This document shows positions 6,594 to 13,717 of a stretch of DNA of 15,037 nt, piece by piece. A program made the translations under genes and the position numbers. How positions within the stretch are numbered: position 1 is the first letter of the stretch; every line of letters starts with the position of its first letter. The notes under the pieces were generated by a model. The model saw only the letters and a list, made by a program, of their open reading frames with translations, was not told where the DNA came from and searched no databases. The DNA is taken from assembly GCA_947374505.1 (NCBI GenBank), contig CANCCE010000046.1, forward strand, positions 1 to 15,037, in the 5' to 3' direction. Origin of the DNA: Comamonadaceae bacterium (GTDB taxonomy: Bacteria; Pseudomonadota; Gammaproteobacteria; Burkholderiales; Burkholderiaceae_C).

Positions 6594-7574
6594 ATGCAAC
6601 GTCGTCATTTGCTCAATAGGGTCACCTTGGCCGCTCTGGCGCTGACCAGCCTGTCCGGTCTGGCCAGCGCACAAAACTACCCTAATAAAGTCATCAAACT
6701 GCAGGTTCCGTTTGCACCTGGCGGTACCACCGACATTGTTGCCCGTGTGATTTCCGACCCACTGGGCAAGGCACTTGGTCAGGTCGTGGTGGTTGAAAAC
6801 AAAGCCGGTGGTGGTGGTGTGGTGGGCGCCAACGAGACGGCGAAGGCCGTGCCAGACGGTTACTCATTAGGCATGGCGACGGTCTCGACCACTGCCGCCA
6901 ACCCGGCTATCAACCCTAAAACGCCGTACAACCCGCTGACGGATTTCACACCGATCATCAATATCGCGGCCACGCCCAACATCATTGCGGTGCACCCAAG
7001 CTTTCCAGCGCGCAACTACAAAGAGTTCCTCGCGGAGGTGAAGAAAAACCCGGGCAAATACTCTTATTCATCTTCGGGTACGGGCGGCATTGGCCACCTG
7101 CAGACCGAGTTGTTCAAGAACCTGACGCAGACCTTCATCACGCACATCCCTTACCGCGGTGCTGGCCCGGCATTGAACGACACGGTGGCCGGTCAAGTGC
7201 AGATTATTTTTGACAACCTGCCTTCTGCGCTGCCGTTTATTCAGCAAAAGCGTCTGATCCCGATCGTGGTGGCTGCGCCAACGCGTCTGGCGGTGCTGCC
7301 CGACGTGCCGACCTTCAAGGAAGTCGGTCTGGAGCCTGTGAACCGCATGGCTTACTACGGCATTTTGGGCCCGAAAGCCCTGCCAAAAGATGTGGTCGAC
7401 AAGGTCAGCGCCGGTGTCCGAAAGGCACTGGAAGACCCGGCGGTGCGCAAGCGCATTGAAGACACCGGCTCGATCATCATTGCCAACACGCCGGAGCAGT
7501 TCACAGCGCAAATCAAGGCTGAGTTTGAGGTCTACAAAAAGGTCGTTGCCGACAGCAAGCTCAAGCTCGACTAA
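6594..7574 (+). CDS. Bug/TctC-family tripartite tricarboxylate transporter substrate-binding protein
   Basis: Periplasmic solute-binding protein of 326 aa. A Sec signal peptide (QRRHLLNRVTLAALALTSL) is followed by LASA, with cleavage probably after residue 26 before QNYP. Conserved Bug motifs follow: VPFAPGGTTDIVAR (38-51), ENKAGGGGVVGAN (68-80) and the central GTGGIGHLQTELF region. The family binds carboxylates such as citrate, glutamate, nicotinate or terephthalate and normally feeds a TctAB permease. No TctA or TctB gene is in the window, so this is an orphan, as is common in Burkholderiales where Bug proteins are greatly expanded. Its TAA overlaps the TAG of the convergent DUF1850 gene. 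The substrate is unknown, and it may dock to a permease encoded elsewhere. Confidence 0.93.
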   Translation: MQRRHLLNRVTLAALALTSLSGLASAQNYPNKVIKLQVPFAPGGTTDIVARVISDPLGKALGQVVVVENKAGGGGVVGANETAKAVPDGYSLGMATVSTTAANPAINPKTPYNPLTDFTPIINIAATPNIIAVHPSFPARNYKEFLAEVKKNPGKYSYSSSGTGGIGHLQTELFKNLTQTFITHIPYRGAGPALNDTVAGQVQIIFDNLPSALPFIQQKRLIPIVVAAPTRLAVLPDVPTFKEVGLEPVNRMAYYGILGPKALPKDVVDKVSAGVRKALEDPAVRKRIEDTGSIIIANTPEQFTAQIKAEFEVYKKVVADSKLKLD

Positions 7575-7993
7575 TCTTTGCTAGCGTGGCAAGCCGTCAG
7601 CAAGGTGATACCGCCGTCGGAAGGTAAAAAATCGGACATCGGTCGGCAGGTTCCAGCACCGCAAAACTCGTAATCGGCCGCAAAGCTTGAGCGGGTCAGT
7701 CTCAATACCTCGGGTCGGCGGATCTGTGGCTTGTACTCGTACCAGCCATTCTTGAGTTGGGCATCGGGCGGCGGTTCCATACCCGCCGCCGAGCCACGCA
7801 CCCGCGCCCCGACTGCTTTGAGGACGGCATCCCCTGTCACCGCGTAGTCCTCTTCCCAGCGGACCTTTTCAATCGTGTGGATCCAGGCCAGTGTGAACTG
7901 CTGCACCGGGATGAAGACCGGCTGACCAACACCCGAGTCTGCAACTACGCCGCCAGTGCCCAGCAGCGCCAGACAAACGCCGATCAATCCCAT
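7571..7993 (-). CDS. DUF1850 protein, TAXI-TRAP accessory
   Basis: Small exported or membrane-anchored protein of 140 aa from ATG 7993. An N-terminal hydrophobic stretch (MGLIGVCLALLGTGGVVA) is followed by the DUF1850 conserved blocks: LAWIHTIEKVRWEEDY, RVRGSAAGMEPPP with NGWY, and LRLTRSSFAADYEFC. The domain is of unknown function and is typically encoded next to TAXI-type TRAP permeases, as here. The chosen ATG follows the permease TGA by two bases (TGAGCATG) with no separate Shine-Dalgarno, pointing to translational coupling. An ATG at 8050 in the same frame would add 19 residues before the hydrophobic segment and overlap the permease by 55 bp. Two cysteines near the C-terminus (FCGAGTC) could form a disulfide if periplasmic. 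Confidence 0.85.
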   Translation of the reverse strand: MGLIGVCLALLGTGGVVADSGVGQPVFIPVQQFTLAWIHTIEKVRWEEDYAVTGDAVLKAVGARVRGSAAGMEPPPDAQLKNGWYEYKPQIRRPEVLRLTRSSFAADYEFCGAGTCRPMSDFLPSDGGITLLTACHASKD

Positions 7994-7995
7994 GC

Positions 7996-10026
7996 TCAAG
8001 CCGCGGGGCTGGTTGTACCGGGCCACTGGCGCGTGCGCCAGACATGCCACACCACCAAGAGGGTGACCGCAGCGAGACCAATTTCATCGGTCAGGGGCAG
8101 CGCGACAACCAGAAAGCTGGCAGCCACAATGGCGAACACGCGCTCGACCCAGTTCAGTCTGCCGATCAGGAAGCCAATGGCGCCTGCGCCCCACATGGCA
8201 ATCGCCACCAGCGCCTTGAAAACCACGTAGGTGGTGTCCATCCAATCACCGCCTTGCAGCATCAACGCCGGGGTGTAGACGGCCATGAAGGGCACGACAA
8301 AGCCGGCAATCGCTACGCGCAGCGCTTGGACGCTGATTTTCAGGCCGGATTCACGGGCGATCGGAGCTGCCGCAAAGCAGGCCAGCGCCACCGGTGGCGT
8401 CAGGTCGGCCATGATGCCGAAGTAGAAAACAAACATGTGCGAGACCACCAACGGTACACCGAGCTCCAGCAAGATCGGCGCAGCCAGCGAGCTGGTGATG
8501 ATGTAGTTCGGAATGGTCGGAATGCCCATGCCCAGCACCAAGCAGGTGAGCATGGTCAGCAGCAGCGCCAGGAACAGACTTTTTTCACCGACCGCGATGA
8601 TGTGCCCACCCAGTTCTGCGGCCACGCCGGTCAGGTTGATGACGCCGATGATCACGCCGACCAAGGCGCAGGCAATCGCCACCGGCAGCGCATGACGCGC
8701 GCCATTGACCAGCGCTTGCAGCGCCATTTGGCGCGCGTCAGCGCCGGTGCGGCGGATGTAGGTCAGTGCGACCAGCAGCGCGGCAATCACAAAAAAGGTG
8801 CCGACGCCAAATTCAAAAAAGCCGGCGCAGGCAAAACCCAGCAACACCCAAAACAGAACGCGCAGAGGCAAGCCTTTGACACCCGTTAACACGGCCGCGC
8901 CAAAGATCAGGATCACGGTCAAACCCAGTCCGATGGTGCCGGAAAATAGCGGGGTGTAGCCCGAAAACAGCAGACCGACCAGTCCCACCAGTGGCAGCAA
9001 GAGGTACCAGCGTTCGCGCACGGCGGTCCAGGGGTTTGGACATTCCTCTTTGGACAGACCCAACAACCCTTTTCGACCGGCTTCGAGGTGGACCATCCAG
9101 AAGGCGGTGACGAAGTAAAGAATGGCGGGAATCAACGCAGCCTTGCAGATCTCGATATAGGGCACATTGATGGTTTCGGACATGATGAAGGCGACCGCAC
9201 CCATCACCGGCGGCATGATCTGACCGCCCATGCTGGCAGTGGCTTCGACGCCACCCGCAAACGCCGGGCTGTAGCCAAAGCGTTTCATCAACGGGATCGT
9301 GAACTGGCCAGTGGTGACGACGTTGGCGACGCCCGAGCCATTGATGGTGCCCATCAGGCCGGAGGAAATCACCGACACCTTGGCGGGTCCGCCGCGCGTG
9401 TGACCGACCGTGCCCATGGCAAAGTCGTTGAAGAGTTTGATCATGCCGGCTTGCTCTAAAAAAGCGCCGAACAAGATGAACAGAAAAATGTAGCTCGACG
9501 AGACGTAGGTGGGTGTGCCGTAGAGACCCTCTGTGCCAAAGCCGAGCGTACCGACCACTTGGTCTATTCCGAAGCCGCGGTGCGCCAGCGCACCCGGCAG
9601 GTACTGGCCAAACAGGGCGTAGGCTAAGAACATGCCGCAGATCAGCGGCAGGCCCCAGCCCATCATGCGGCGTGCCGCTTCGAACACCAGTGCAATGGAG
9701 ACCACACCGATGACCCAGTCGGCACGGGTCAGCTCGCCGGCGCGCAGGGTCAGGTCGGCTTCGAAATACCAATGGTAAAACCCAAAGATGAAACCCGTCA
9801 GGCCGAGCAGCCACGCCAGCACAGGCTGGCCTGGCCCCTCACTGCGAAAGCCGGGGCGCAGCGCAAACACCAAGAGCAGCACAAAGCCCACGTGAATCGT
9901 CCGGACGACCTGACTCGACAAAGGGCTGAAAGCCGCCGTCCAGAGCTGAAAACTTGAAAACGCCAAGGCGATCCAGAAAATGACGCCGCCGAGGCGCTGC
10001 TCGGTATTGTTGTGAGGGTCGCTCAT
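7996..10026 (-). CDS. TAXI-TRAP transporter fused permease (4TM/12TM, DctQM fusion)
   Basis: Inner-membrane permease of 676 aa from the TRAP family, in which small (DctQ-like) and large (DctM-like) subunits are one chain; secondary, ion-driven uptake with a periplasmic binding protein. The N-terminal four or so helices (about 14-125) form the Q-like part. The M-like part carries SGLMGTINGSGVANVVTTG (222-240), EATASMGGQIMPPVMGA (261-277), GMGIPTIPNYI (499-509) and YFGIMADLTPPVALA (535-549). About three further helices close the C-terminus (570-665). Length and order fit the 4TM/12TM fusion type. AAGGA (10031-10035) lies 4 nt before the ATG. The binding-protein gene is 102 bp upstream, separated by a hairpin, and DUF1850 follows two bases after the stop. 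The substrate is unknown; characterised TAXI systems include glutamate and other organic acids. Confidence 0.94.
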   Translation of the reverse strand: MSDPHNNTEQRLGGVIFWIALAFSSFQLWTAAFSPLSSQVVRTIHVGFVLLLVFALRPGFRSEGPGQPVLAWLLGLTGFIFGFYHWYFEADLTLRAGELTRADWVIGVVSIALVFEAARRMMGWGLPLICGMFLAYALFGQYLPGALAHRGFGIDQVVGTLGFGTEGLYGTPTYVSSSYIFLFILFGAFLEQAGMIKLFNDFAMGTVGHTRGGPAKVSVISSGLMGTINGSGVANVVTTGQFTIPLMKRFGYSPAFAGGVEATASMGGQIMPPVMGAVAFIMSETINVPYIEICKAALIPAILYFVTAFWMVHLEAGRKGLLGLSKEECPNPWTAVRERWYLLLPLVGLVGLLFSGYTPLFSGTIGLGLTVILIFGAAVLTGVKGLPLRVLFWVLLGFACAGFFEFGVGTFFVIAALLVALTYIRRTGADARQMALQALVNGARHALPVAIACALVGVIIGVINLTGVAAELGGHIIAVGEKSLFLALLLTMLTCLVLGMGIPTIPNYIITSSLAAPILLELGVPLVVSHMFVFYFGIMADLTPPVALACFAAAPIARESGLKISVQALRVAIAGFVVPFMAVYTPALMLQGGDWMDTTYVVFKALVAIAMWGAGAIGFLIGRLNWVERVFAIVAASFLVVALPLTDEIGLAAVTLLVVWHVWRTRQWPGTTSPAA

Positions 10027-10066
10027 GAGATCCTTGGGAGGGATTGATTTTTAGTAATAGAAAACA

Positions 10067-10098
10067 GAAACGGCCCCAAGTTTGATCGGGGCCGTTTC
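10067..10098 (-). terminator. Intercistronic hairpin between binding protein and permease
   Basis: A perfect 11-bp inverted repeat (GAAACGGCCCC at 10067-10077, GGGGCCGTTTC at 10088-10098) has a 10-nt loop and a GC-rich core. On the minus strand it follows the binding-protein stop by 30 nt, and the stem is followed by a broken T run (TGTTTTCTATT). It is either a partial intrinsic terminator or a 3' end-stabilising hairpin, so the binding protein would be made in excess over the permease. The permease ribosome site lies 31 nt beyond it. Confidence 0.65.
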
Positions 10099-10128
10099 TA
10101 CACTGGCACTTTGACGTACCGGCTGCGG

Positions 10129-11088
10129 TTACTTCATCACGCCGACTTCCTTGTAGTAGCGCGCTGCGCCCGGGTGCACCGGCACCGGCATGCCGCGCAC
10201 GGCGTTTTCGCGCTGGATGGTTTTGGCCGCGTTGTGTGCTGCGTACATCGTGTCGATGTTGGCGTACAGGGTTTTGGCCATCTGATACGCCAGCTCATCG
10301 GAGACGCCGGAGTGTGTGACCAAAAAGTTGGGGATGGCGGCGGTGGGGATGTCAACGGTTTGACCGGCGTAGGTGTTCGCCGGGATGACGGACGGCTGGT
10401 AGGCGGCGTCGCCAACACGGGTCACCACAACAGCCGGCACGGCGACGACGACGATATTGACCGATGTGGCCAGGTCGCGGATAGAGGCAACGCCCAGACC
10501 GGCGGACTGCAAAGTGGCGTCCAACTGCCGGTTTTTCATCAACTCGACCGACTCGCCAAACGGCAGGTATTCAATTTTCGCCATGTCGCTGTATGACAGA
10601 CCGGCGGCCTTGAAAATCGCACGGGCGTTCAGTTCGGTGCCTGACTTGGCGGCTCCTACTGAAATACGCTTGCCTTTAAGGTCGGCCAGGGTTTTGATGC
10701 CGGAGTCGGCGTTGGCGACGATTTGGATGTAGTTGTTGTAGGTTGCCGACAGGCCGCGCAATTTGGTCAGGGGTTTGGCAAACCCGGCCTCGGCATTGCC
10801 TTTGTAGGCATTAGAAACCGTGTCGGCCAGCGCCAAGGCGAGTTCGCCGCGACCCGCTTGAAGCAAATTCATGTTTTCAGCAGAGGCCCGCGTGACTTGT
10901 GCTGTGGACCGCACGTTGGGAATGTTTTTGGCATAAATCTGCGACAGTGCCACGCCCAGCGGGTAGTACACCCCGCTCTGGCCACCCGTCAGGATGTTCA
11001 CGAACTGCTGTTGCTGTGCCAGCGCAGCACTGGTGGCCAAGGCGGCCCCGAGGCTGAGAATAAGTCCAATTTTCTTGATTGCACGCAT
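10129..11088 (-). CDS. TAXI-family TRAP transporter solute-binding protein
   Basis: Periplasmic substrate-binding protein of 319 aa for the TRAP permease that follows. It has a Sec signal peptide at 1-24 (MRAIKKIGLILSLGAALATS, cleavage probably after SAALA before QQQQF). The mature part has the TAXI hallmarks FVNILTGGQSGVYYPLG (29-45), the TxxSAENMNLLQAGRGELAL region (about 67-85), LKGKRISVGAAKSGTELNAR and the downstream INIVVV-type strand before NFLVTHSGV. I chose ATG 11088 because AAGGA sits 9 nt upstream and the signal peptide starts there. An in-frame extension from 11136 has no family support. It is the first gene of the operon, divergent from xerD across about 190 bp of AT-rich DNA that should contain both promoters. 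Confidence 0.94.
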   Translation of the reverse strand: MRAIKKIGLILSLGAALATSAALAQQQQFVNILTGGQSGVYYPLGVALSQIYAKNIPNVRSTAQVTRASAENMNLLQAGRGELALALADTVSNAYKGNAEAGFAKPLTKLRGLSATYNNYIQIVANADSGIKTLADLKGKRISVGAAKSGTELNARAIFKAAGLSYSDMAKIEYLPFGESVELMKNRQLDATLQSAGLGVASIRDLATSVNIVVVAVPAVVVTRVGDAAYQPSVIPANTYAGQTVDIPTAAIPNFLVTHSGVSDELAYQMAKTLYANIDTMYAAHNAAKTIQRENAVRGMPVPVHPGAARYYKEVGVMK

Positions 11089-11097
11089 ACTTGTGTT

Positions 11098-11102
11098 TCC
11101 TT
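11098..11102 (-). promoter_or_regulatory. Ribosome binding site of the TAXI binding protein
   Basis: AAGGA on the minus strand lies 9 nt before ATG 11088. It is the strongest Shine-Dalgarno of the TRAP operon and decides the start in favour of 11088 over 11136. Confidence 0.65.
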
Positions 11103-11108
11103 TTGTAT

Positions 11109-11188
11109 AAGTTTTATTAACTTTTGAAGGATACATTAATTTTTTAGTGGTGTTTTTGTAGGACTTGTTGACTTACTCCTTTTAAAGG
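11109..11188. promoter_or_regulatory. AT-rich divergent promoter region, TRAP operon / xerD
   Basis: The 190 bp between the two divergent genes is AT-rich on the TRAP side. It holds two small dyads: AAGTT/AACTT arms (11109-11113 and 11119-11123) and CCTTT/AAAGG arms (11178-11182 and 11184-11188). I could not assign a convincing -35/-10 pair in either direction. The region has no ORF with family similarity. Confidence 0.35.
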
Positions 11189-11281
11189 TTTGTCGAGACA
11201 ATGCAGGTTTTTGGACGCTAGGCCTTTCGCAGCCTTGCGGGCAAGTACATTTATCGAAAGGATTTTTTGTAAAGGGTTGGC

Positions 11282-12190
11282 GTGGTGTCTATTGCTGTGC
11301 GAGATGTGTCCGAATCGGCGATCGATGCTTTTGTCGACGCGCTTTGGCTGGAAGACGGTCTGTCGCGCAACACTTTGCAGGCTTACCGGCGCGACCTCCG
11401 CTTGTTCACGCGCTGGTTGGCCGGTCGCGGCAAGGTGCTCAGCAGCACGACGGAAAACGACCTGAGTGCGTATTTCGGCGCACGCCATGCTGAGACCAAA
11501 GCGACCACGGCGAACCGGCGGCTGACGGTGTTCAAGCGCTACTTTCGTTGGGCTGTGCGCGAGCACCAGCTGACCGAAGACCCAACGCTCAAGCTGCAAT
11601 CGGCACGCCAAGCCTTGCGGGTTCCCAAAACTATGTCAGAGGCGCAAGTCGATGCTCTTTTGGGTGCGCCGCCGGATGACACGCCACTGGGCTTGCGCGA
11701 CAAAGCCATGCTGGAGCTGTTGTACGCCAGCGGGTTGCGGGTGAGTGAACTGGTGGGCCTGAAAACCTTTCACCTTGGCATGAACGAAGGCGTTCTGCGC
11801 GTCATGGGCAAGGGCAGCAAGGAACGGCTGGTGCCGTTCGGTCAGGTGGCGCGGGAATCCATCGTGGCCTATCTGGCTGAAGCGCGCCCGGCCATTTTGA
11901 GTGGACAACAAACCGACGATTTGTTTGTCACCGCGCGCGGCAGTGGCATGAGCCGCGTGATGTTTTGGATGCTGGTGAAAAAATACGCCCAACTCGCCGG
12001 TATTCATTCGCCCTTGTCACCGCACACCTTGCGCCACGCTTTTGCGACCCATTTGCTGAACCACGGCGCAGACCTGCGCGCCGTCCAAATGCTGCTGGGG
12101 CATGCCGATATTTCAACAACGACGATCTACACCCATGTGGCGCGTGAGCGCTTGAAAGCGATTCACGGCGAACACCATCCGCGTGGTTGA
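11282..12190 (+). CDS. xerD: Site-specific tyrosine recombinase XerD
   Basis: Tyrosine recombinase of 302 aa that with XerC resolves chromosome dimers at dif under FtsK control. The N-terminal SAM-like core-binding domain spans about 11-97 (FVDALWLEDGLSRNTLQAYRRDL), and the catalytic domain about 115-300. The full catalytic set is present: R153 (GLRVSELVGL), K177 (MGKGSKERLVPFG), H248 and R251 (HTLRHAFATH), H274 (LLGHADISTT) and nucleophile Y283 (IYTHVARERL). The C-terminal LKAIHGEHHPRG is typical of XerD. No integron- or phage-type features surround it, so this is the housekeeping enzyme. Two GTG codons in tandem could start it: 11282, or 11285, which is better spaced (8 nt) from AAAGGG at 11271-11276. 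It converges with the CFA-synthase gene across only 20 bp. Confidence 0.94.
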   Translation: MVSIAVRDVSESAIDAFVDALWLEDGLSRNTLQAYRRDLRLFTRWLAGRGKVLSSTTENDLSAYFGARHAETKATTANRRLTVFKRYFRWAVREHQLTEDPTLKLQSARQALRVPKTMSEAQVDALLGAPPDDTPLGLRDKAMLELLYASGLRVSELVGLKTFHLGMNEGVLRVMGKGSKERLVPFGQVARESIVAYLAEARPAILSGQQTDDLFVTARGSGMSRVMFWMLVKKYAQLAGIHSPLSPHTLRHAFATHLLNHGADLRAVQMLLGHADISTTTIYTHVARERLKAIHGEHHPRG

Positions 12191-12210
12191 TGTCTCGTGT
12201 TAGCTCCGGC

Positions 12211-13455
12211 TCACTGGTACATGTAGTCGCGCCTGAAAGGATATGCCGAGGGGCTGTCTGAGGGGCGCGTTGCCAAGACTTGGTGCAGGGCGATCCAGCC
12301 TTTCTCAAAGCTCATGGCGCTACCGGCCAAGTAAAGCCGATAGGCGCGCAGGGTTTTTTCAGCGCGCTCGTCGCCGCCATCCGCAGCAAGAACAGTGTGC
12401 GCTGTGTCGAGCTGTGCTTCCAGTGCATCTGACCAGTCCCACAAGGTTCGGGCGTAATGCGGCCGCAAATTCTCAGCGTCCACCACTTCAAGCCCGGCCC
12501 GCGCCATGTGCTCAAGCAAGCGGCTGACATGCACCAACTCGCCCCCAGGGAATATATATTTCTCAATGAAGTCCCCCATGCCAGCGCCGAGTTGCCGGTT
12601 GTCGGCACCACCCGCCGTGATGCCGTGATTGAGCGCCAATCCGCCGGGTACCAGCAAGCGCAGCACCTTGTTGAAGTAGCGCTCCAGGTTGGCCTGGCCG
12701 ACATGCTCCAACATACCAACTGACGAAATTTTGTCGAAGGGTTGGCGTTCGTCGAGATGCCTATAGTCGAGCAATTCCATGCGCACGCGGCCTTGCAAGC
12801 CTTTTTCTTCAATCAGACGCTGCACATGGGCATGCTGGTTTTTCGACAGTGTGATGCCGGTGGCATCGACATCGTAGTGTTCGGCGGCCCACAGGAGCAG
12901 CGCACCCCAGCCGGCACCGATGTCAAGAAAGCGCTCACCCGGCTGCAACATGAGCTTGCGGCAAATGTGGTCGAGCTTGGCGTCTTGTGCCTCGGCCAGC
13001 GACATCGCCTCATCCCGGTAATAGGCGCAGGAATAGACCCGGCGCGGGTCCAGCCACAAGGCATAAAAATCGTCGGATACATCGTAGTGAAACTGCACTT
13101 GTGAGGCGTCTTTTTGCAGCGTGTGCAAGTTCATGGCGCGGGCCCGACCGAGCATGTTGTGCCACCAACCGATGTTGCTGAGTACCGGGTTACCCGGCAG
13201 CAAACCAGAGGCGATGGCCATGATGTCGCGCATGCGTCCTTCGAGGTTCAGCTTGCCCTCAACAAACTCTTCTGCCAAGGCGCCGATCTGACCAGTTTTG
13301 AGTCGTGCCAAGCTTGACCAGGCCGACAGCAAAAGCTTGACCGGCGCATCGGCGGGCCCGAGCGTTTGGCCCTGCGGCAATTGCACCGCAATCGACGTGG
13401 CCAGCCCACCGAGTTGCGCTTGCAGTGGCCTGTGCAGTGGGTGTGAGTTGAGCAT
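12211..13455 (-). CDS. Cyclopropane-fatty-acyl-phospholipid synthase family methyltransferase
   Basis: SAM-dependent enzyme of 414 aa that adds a methylene bridge to double bonds of membrane phospholipid acyl chains, acting at the inner face of the membrane. Domains: N-terminal lipid-binding segment (1-115) and methyltransferase core (about 120-400). Visible motifs are YDVSDDFY (124-131), the SAM site FLDIGAGWG (176-184), GITLSKNQ (200-207), MLEHVG (248-253), FIEKYIFPGG (296-305) and LRPHYARTLWDW (330-341), all characteristic of CFA synthases. The ATG at 13455 has AAAGG 7 nt upstream and is preferred over 13479, which would add eight residues. Length is slightly above the E. coli enzyme. It is flanked by short convergent and palindromic spacers, so probably a single-gene unit. 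I leave the symbol empty because cfa paralogues exist and substrate cannot be read. Confidence 0.92.
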   Translation of the reverse strand: MLNSHPLHRPLQAQLGGLATSIAVQLPQGQTLGPADAPVKLLLSAWSSLARLKTGQIGALAEEFVEGKLNLEGRMRDIMAIASGLLPGNPVLSNIGWWHNMLGRARAMNLHTLQKDASQVQFHYDVSDDFYALWLDPRRVYSCAYYRDEAMSLAEAQDAKLDHICRKLMLQPGERFLDIGAGWGALLLWAAEHYDVDATGITLSKNQHAHVQRLIEEKGLQGRVRMELLDYRHLDERQPFDKISSVGMLEHVGQANLERYFNKVLRLLVPGGLALNHGITAGGADNRQLGAGMGDFIEKYIFPGGELVHVSRLLEHMARAGLEVVDAENLRPHYARTLWDWSDALEAQLDTAHTVLAADGGDERAEKTLRAYRLYLAGSAMSFEKGWIALHQVLATRPSDSPSAYPFRRDYMYQ

Positions 13456-13462
13456 GGCTGAA

Positions 13463-13467
13463 CCTTT
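13463..13467 (-). promoter_or_regulatory. Ribosome binding site of the CFA-synthase gene
   Basis: AAAGG on the minus strand, 7 nt before ATG 13455, decides the start against the in-frame codon at 13479, which has no such site. The rest of the spacer out to about 13638 shows no gene; its promoter should be there, but no clear consensus is visible. Confidence 0.6.
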
Positions 13468-13638
13468 TCGGCAAACCATCCGAGATTGGACAAGTCAGCT
13501 TAGTTCTGCGAGGGGCAGGCGGCAAGCTCTCCAAGTAGGAAAAAGGGACGCTGTTTTGTAGGCGAATGTGCTGATTCAACGGCCTGCTTTTACCGCCCGT
13601 TGCGAGAAAAAATTTCCGTCTTTGAGGGCGCAATCATT

Positions 13639-13717
13639 CCGTCACTGCGAGCGTAGCGCAGCAGTCCAGAGCCCGAATTCGCAGTCATGGATTGCCGCGC
13701 TACGCACCCTATGACGG
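13639..13717. repeat. Imperfect palindromic repeat (REP/MITE-like) at the DUF455 3' end
   Basis: Two 30-base arms (13639-13668 and 13688-13717) are complementary at 24 of 30 positions, including the block GCGTAGCGC, around a 19-nt loop. The motif type, GTCA-TGCGAGCG-AGCG-CA-TCCA and its complement, resembles a class of dispersed palindromes I know from several bacterial genomes, but this window has one copy only. The right arm runs into the DUF455 gene and supplies its last codons and stop. In RNA it would form a long hairpin able to act as a 3' end or terminator. Confidence 0.7.

Noticed and set aside
8044..8889. Plus-strand ORF of 281 codons opposite the TRAP permease
   Set aside because: Extremely His/Gln/Arg-rich low-complexity protein with no ribosome site; it is antisense to a well-supported permease.
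8813..9814. Long minus-strand ORF of 333 codons
   Set aside because: It lies wholly inside the TRAP permease in another frame, is rich in Arg, His and Gly, and shows no domain or signal; it is a codon-bias shadow.
11282..12190. Tyrosine recombinase as an integrase marking a genomic island
   Set aside because: Length, domain layout and C-terminus fit housekeeping XerD, and there are no attachment repeats, tRNA or phage genes nearby.
12191..12210. Bidirectional terminator between xerD and the CFA-synthase gene
   Set aside because: The spacer is 20 bp, with only a 3-bp stem (AGC/GCT) and no T run.
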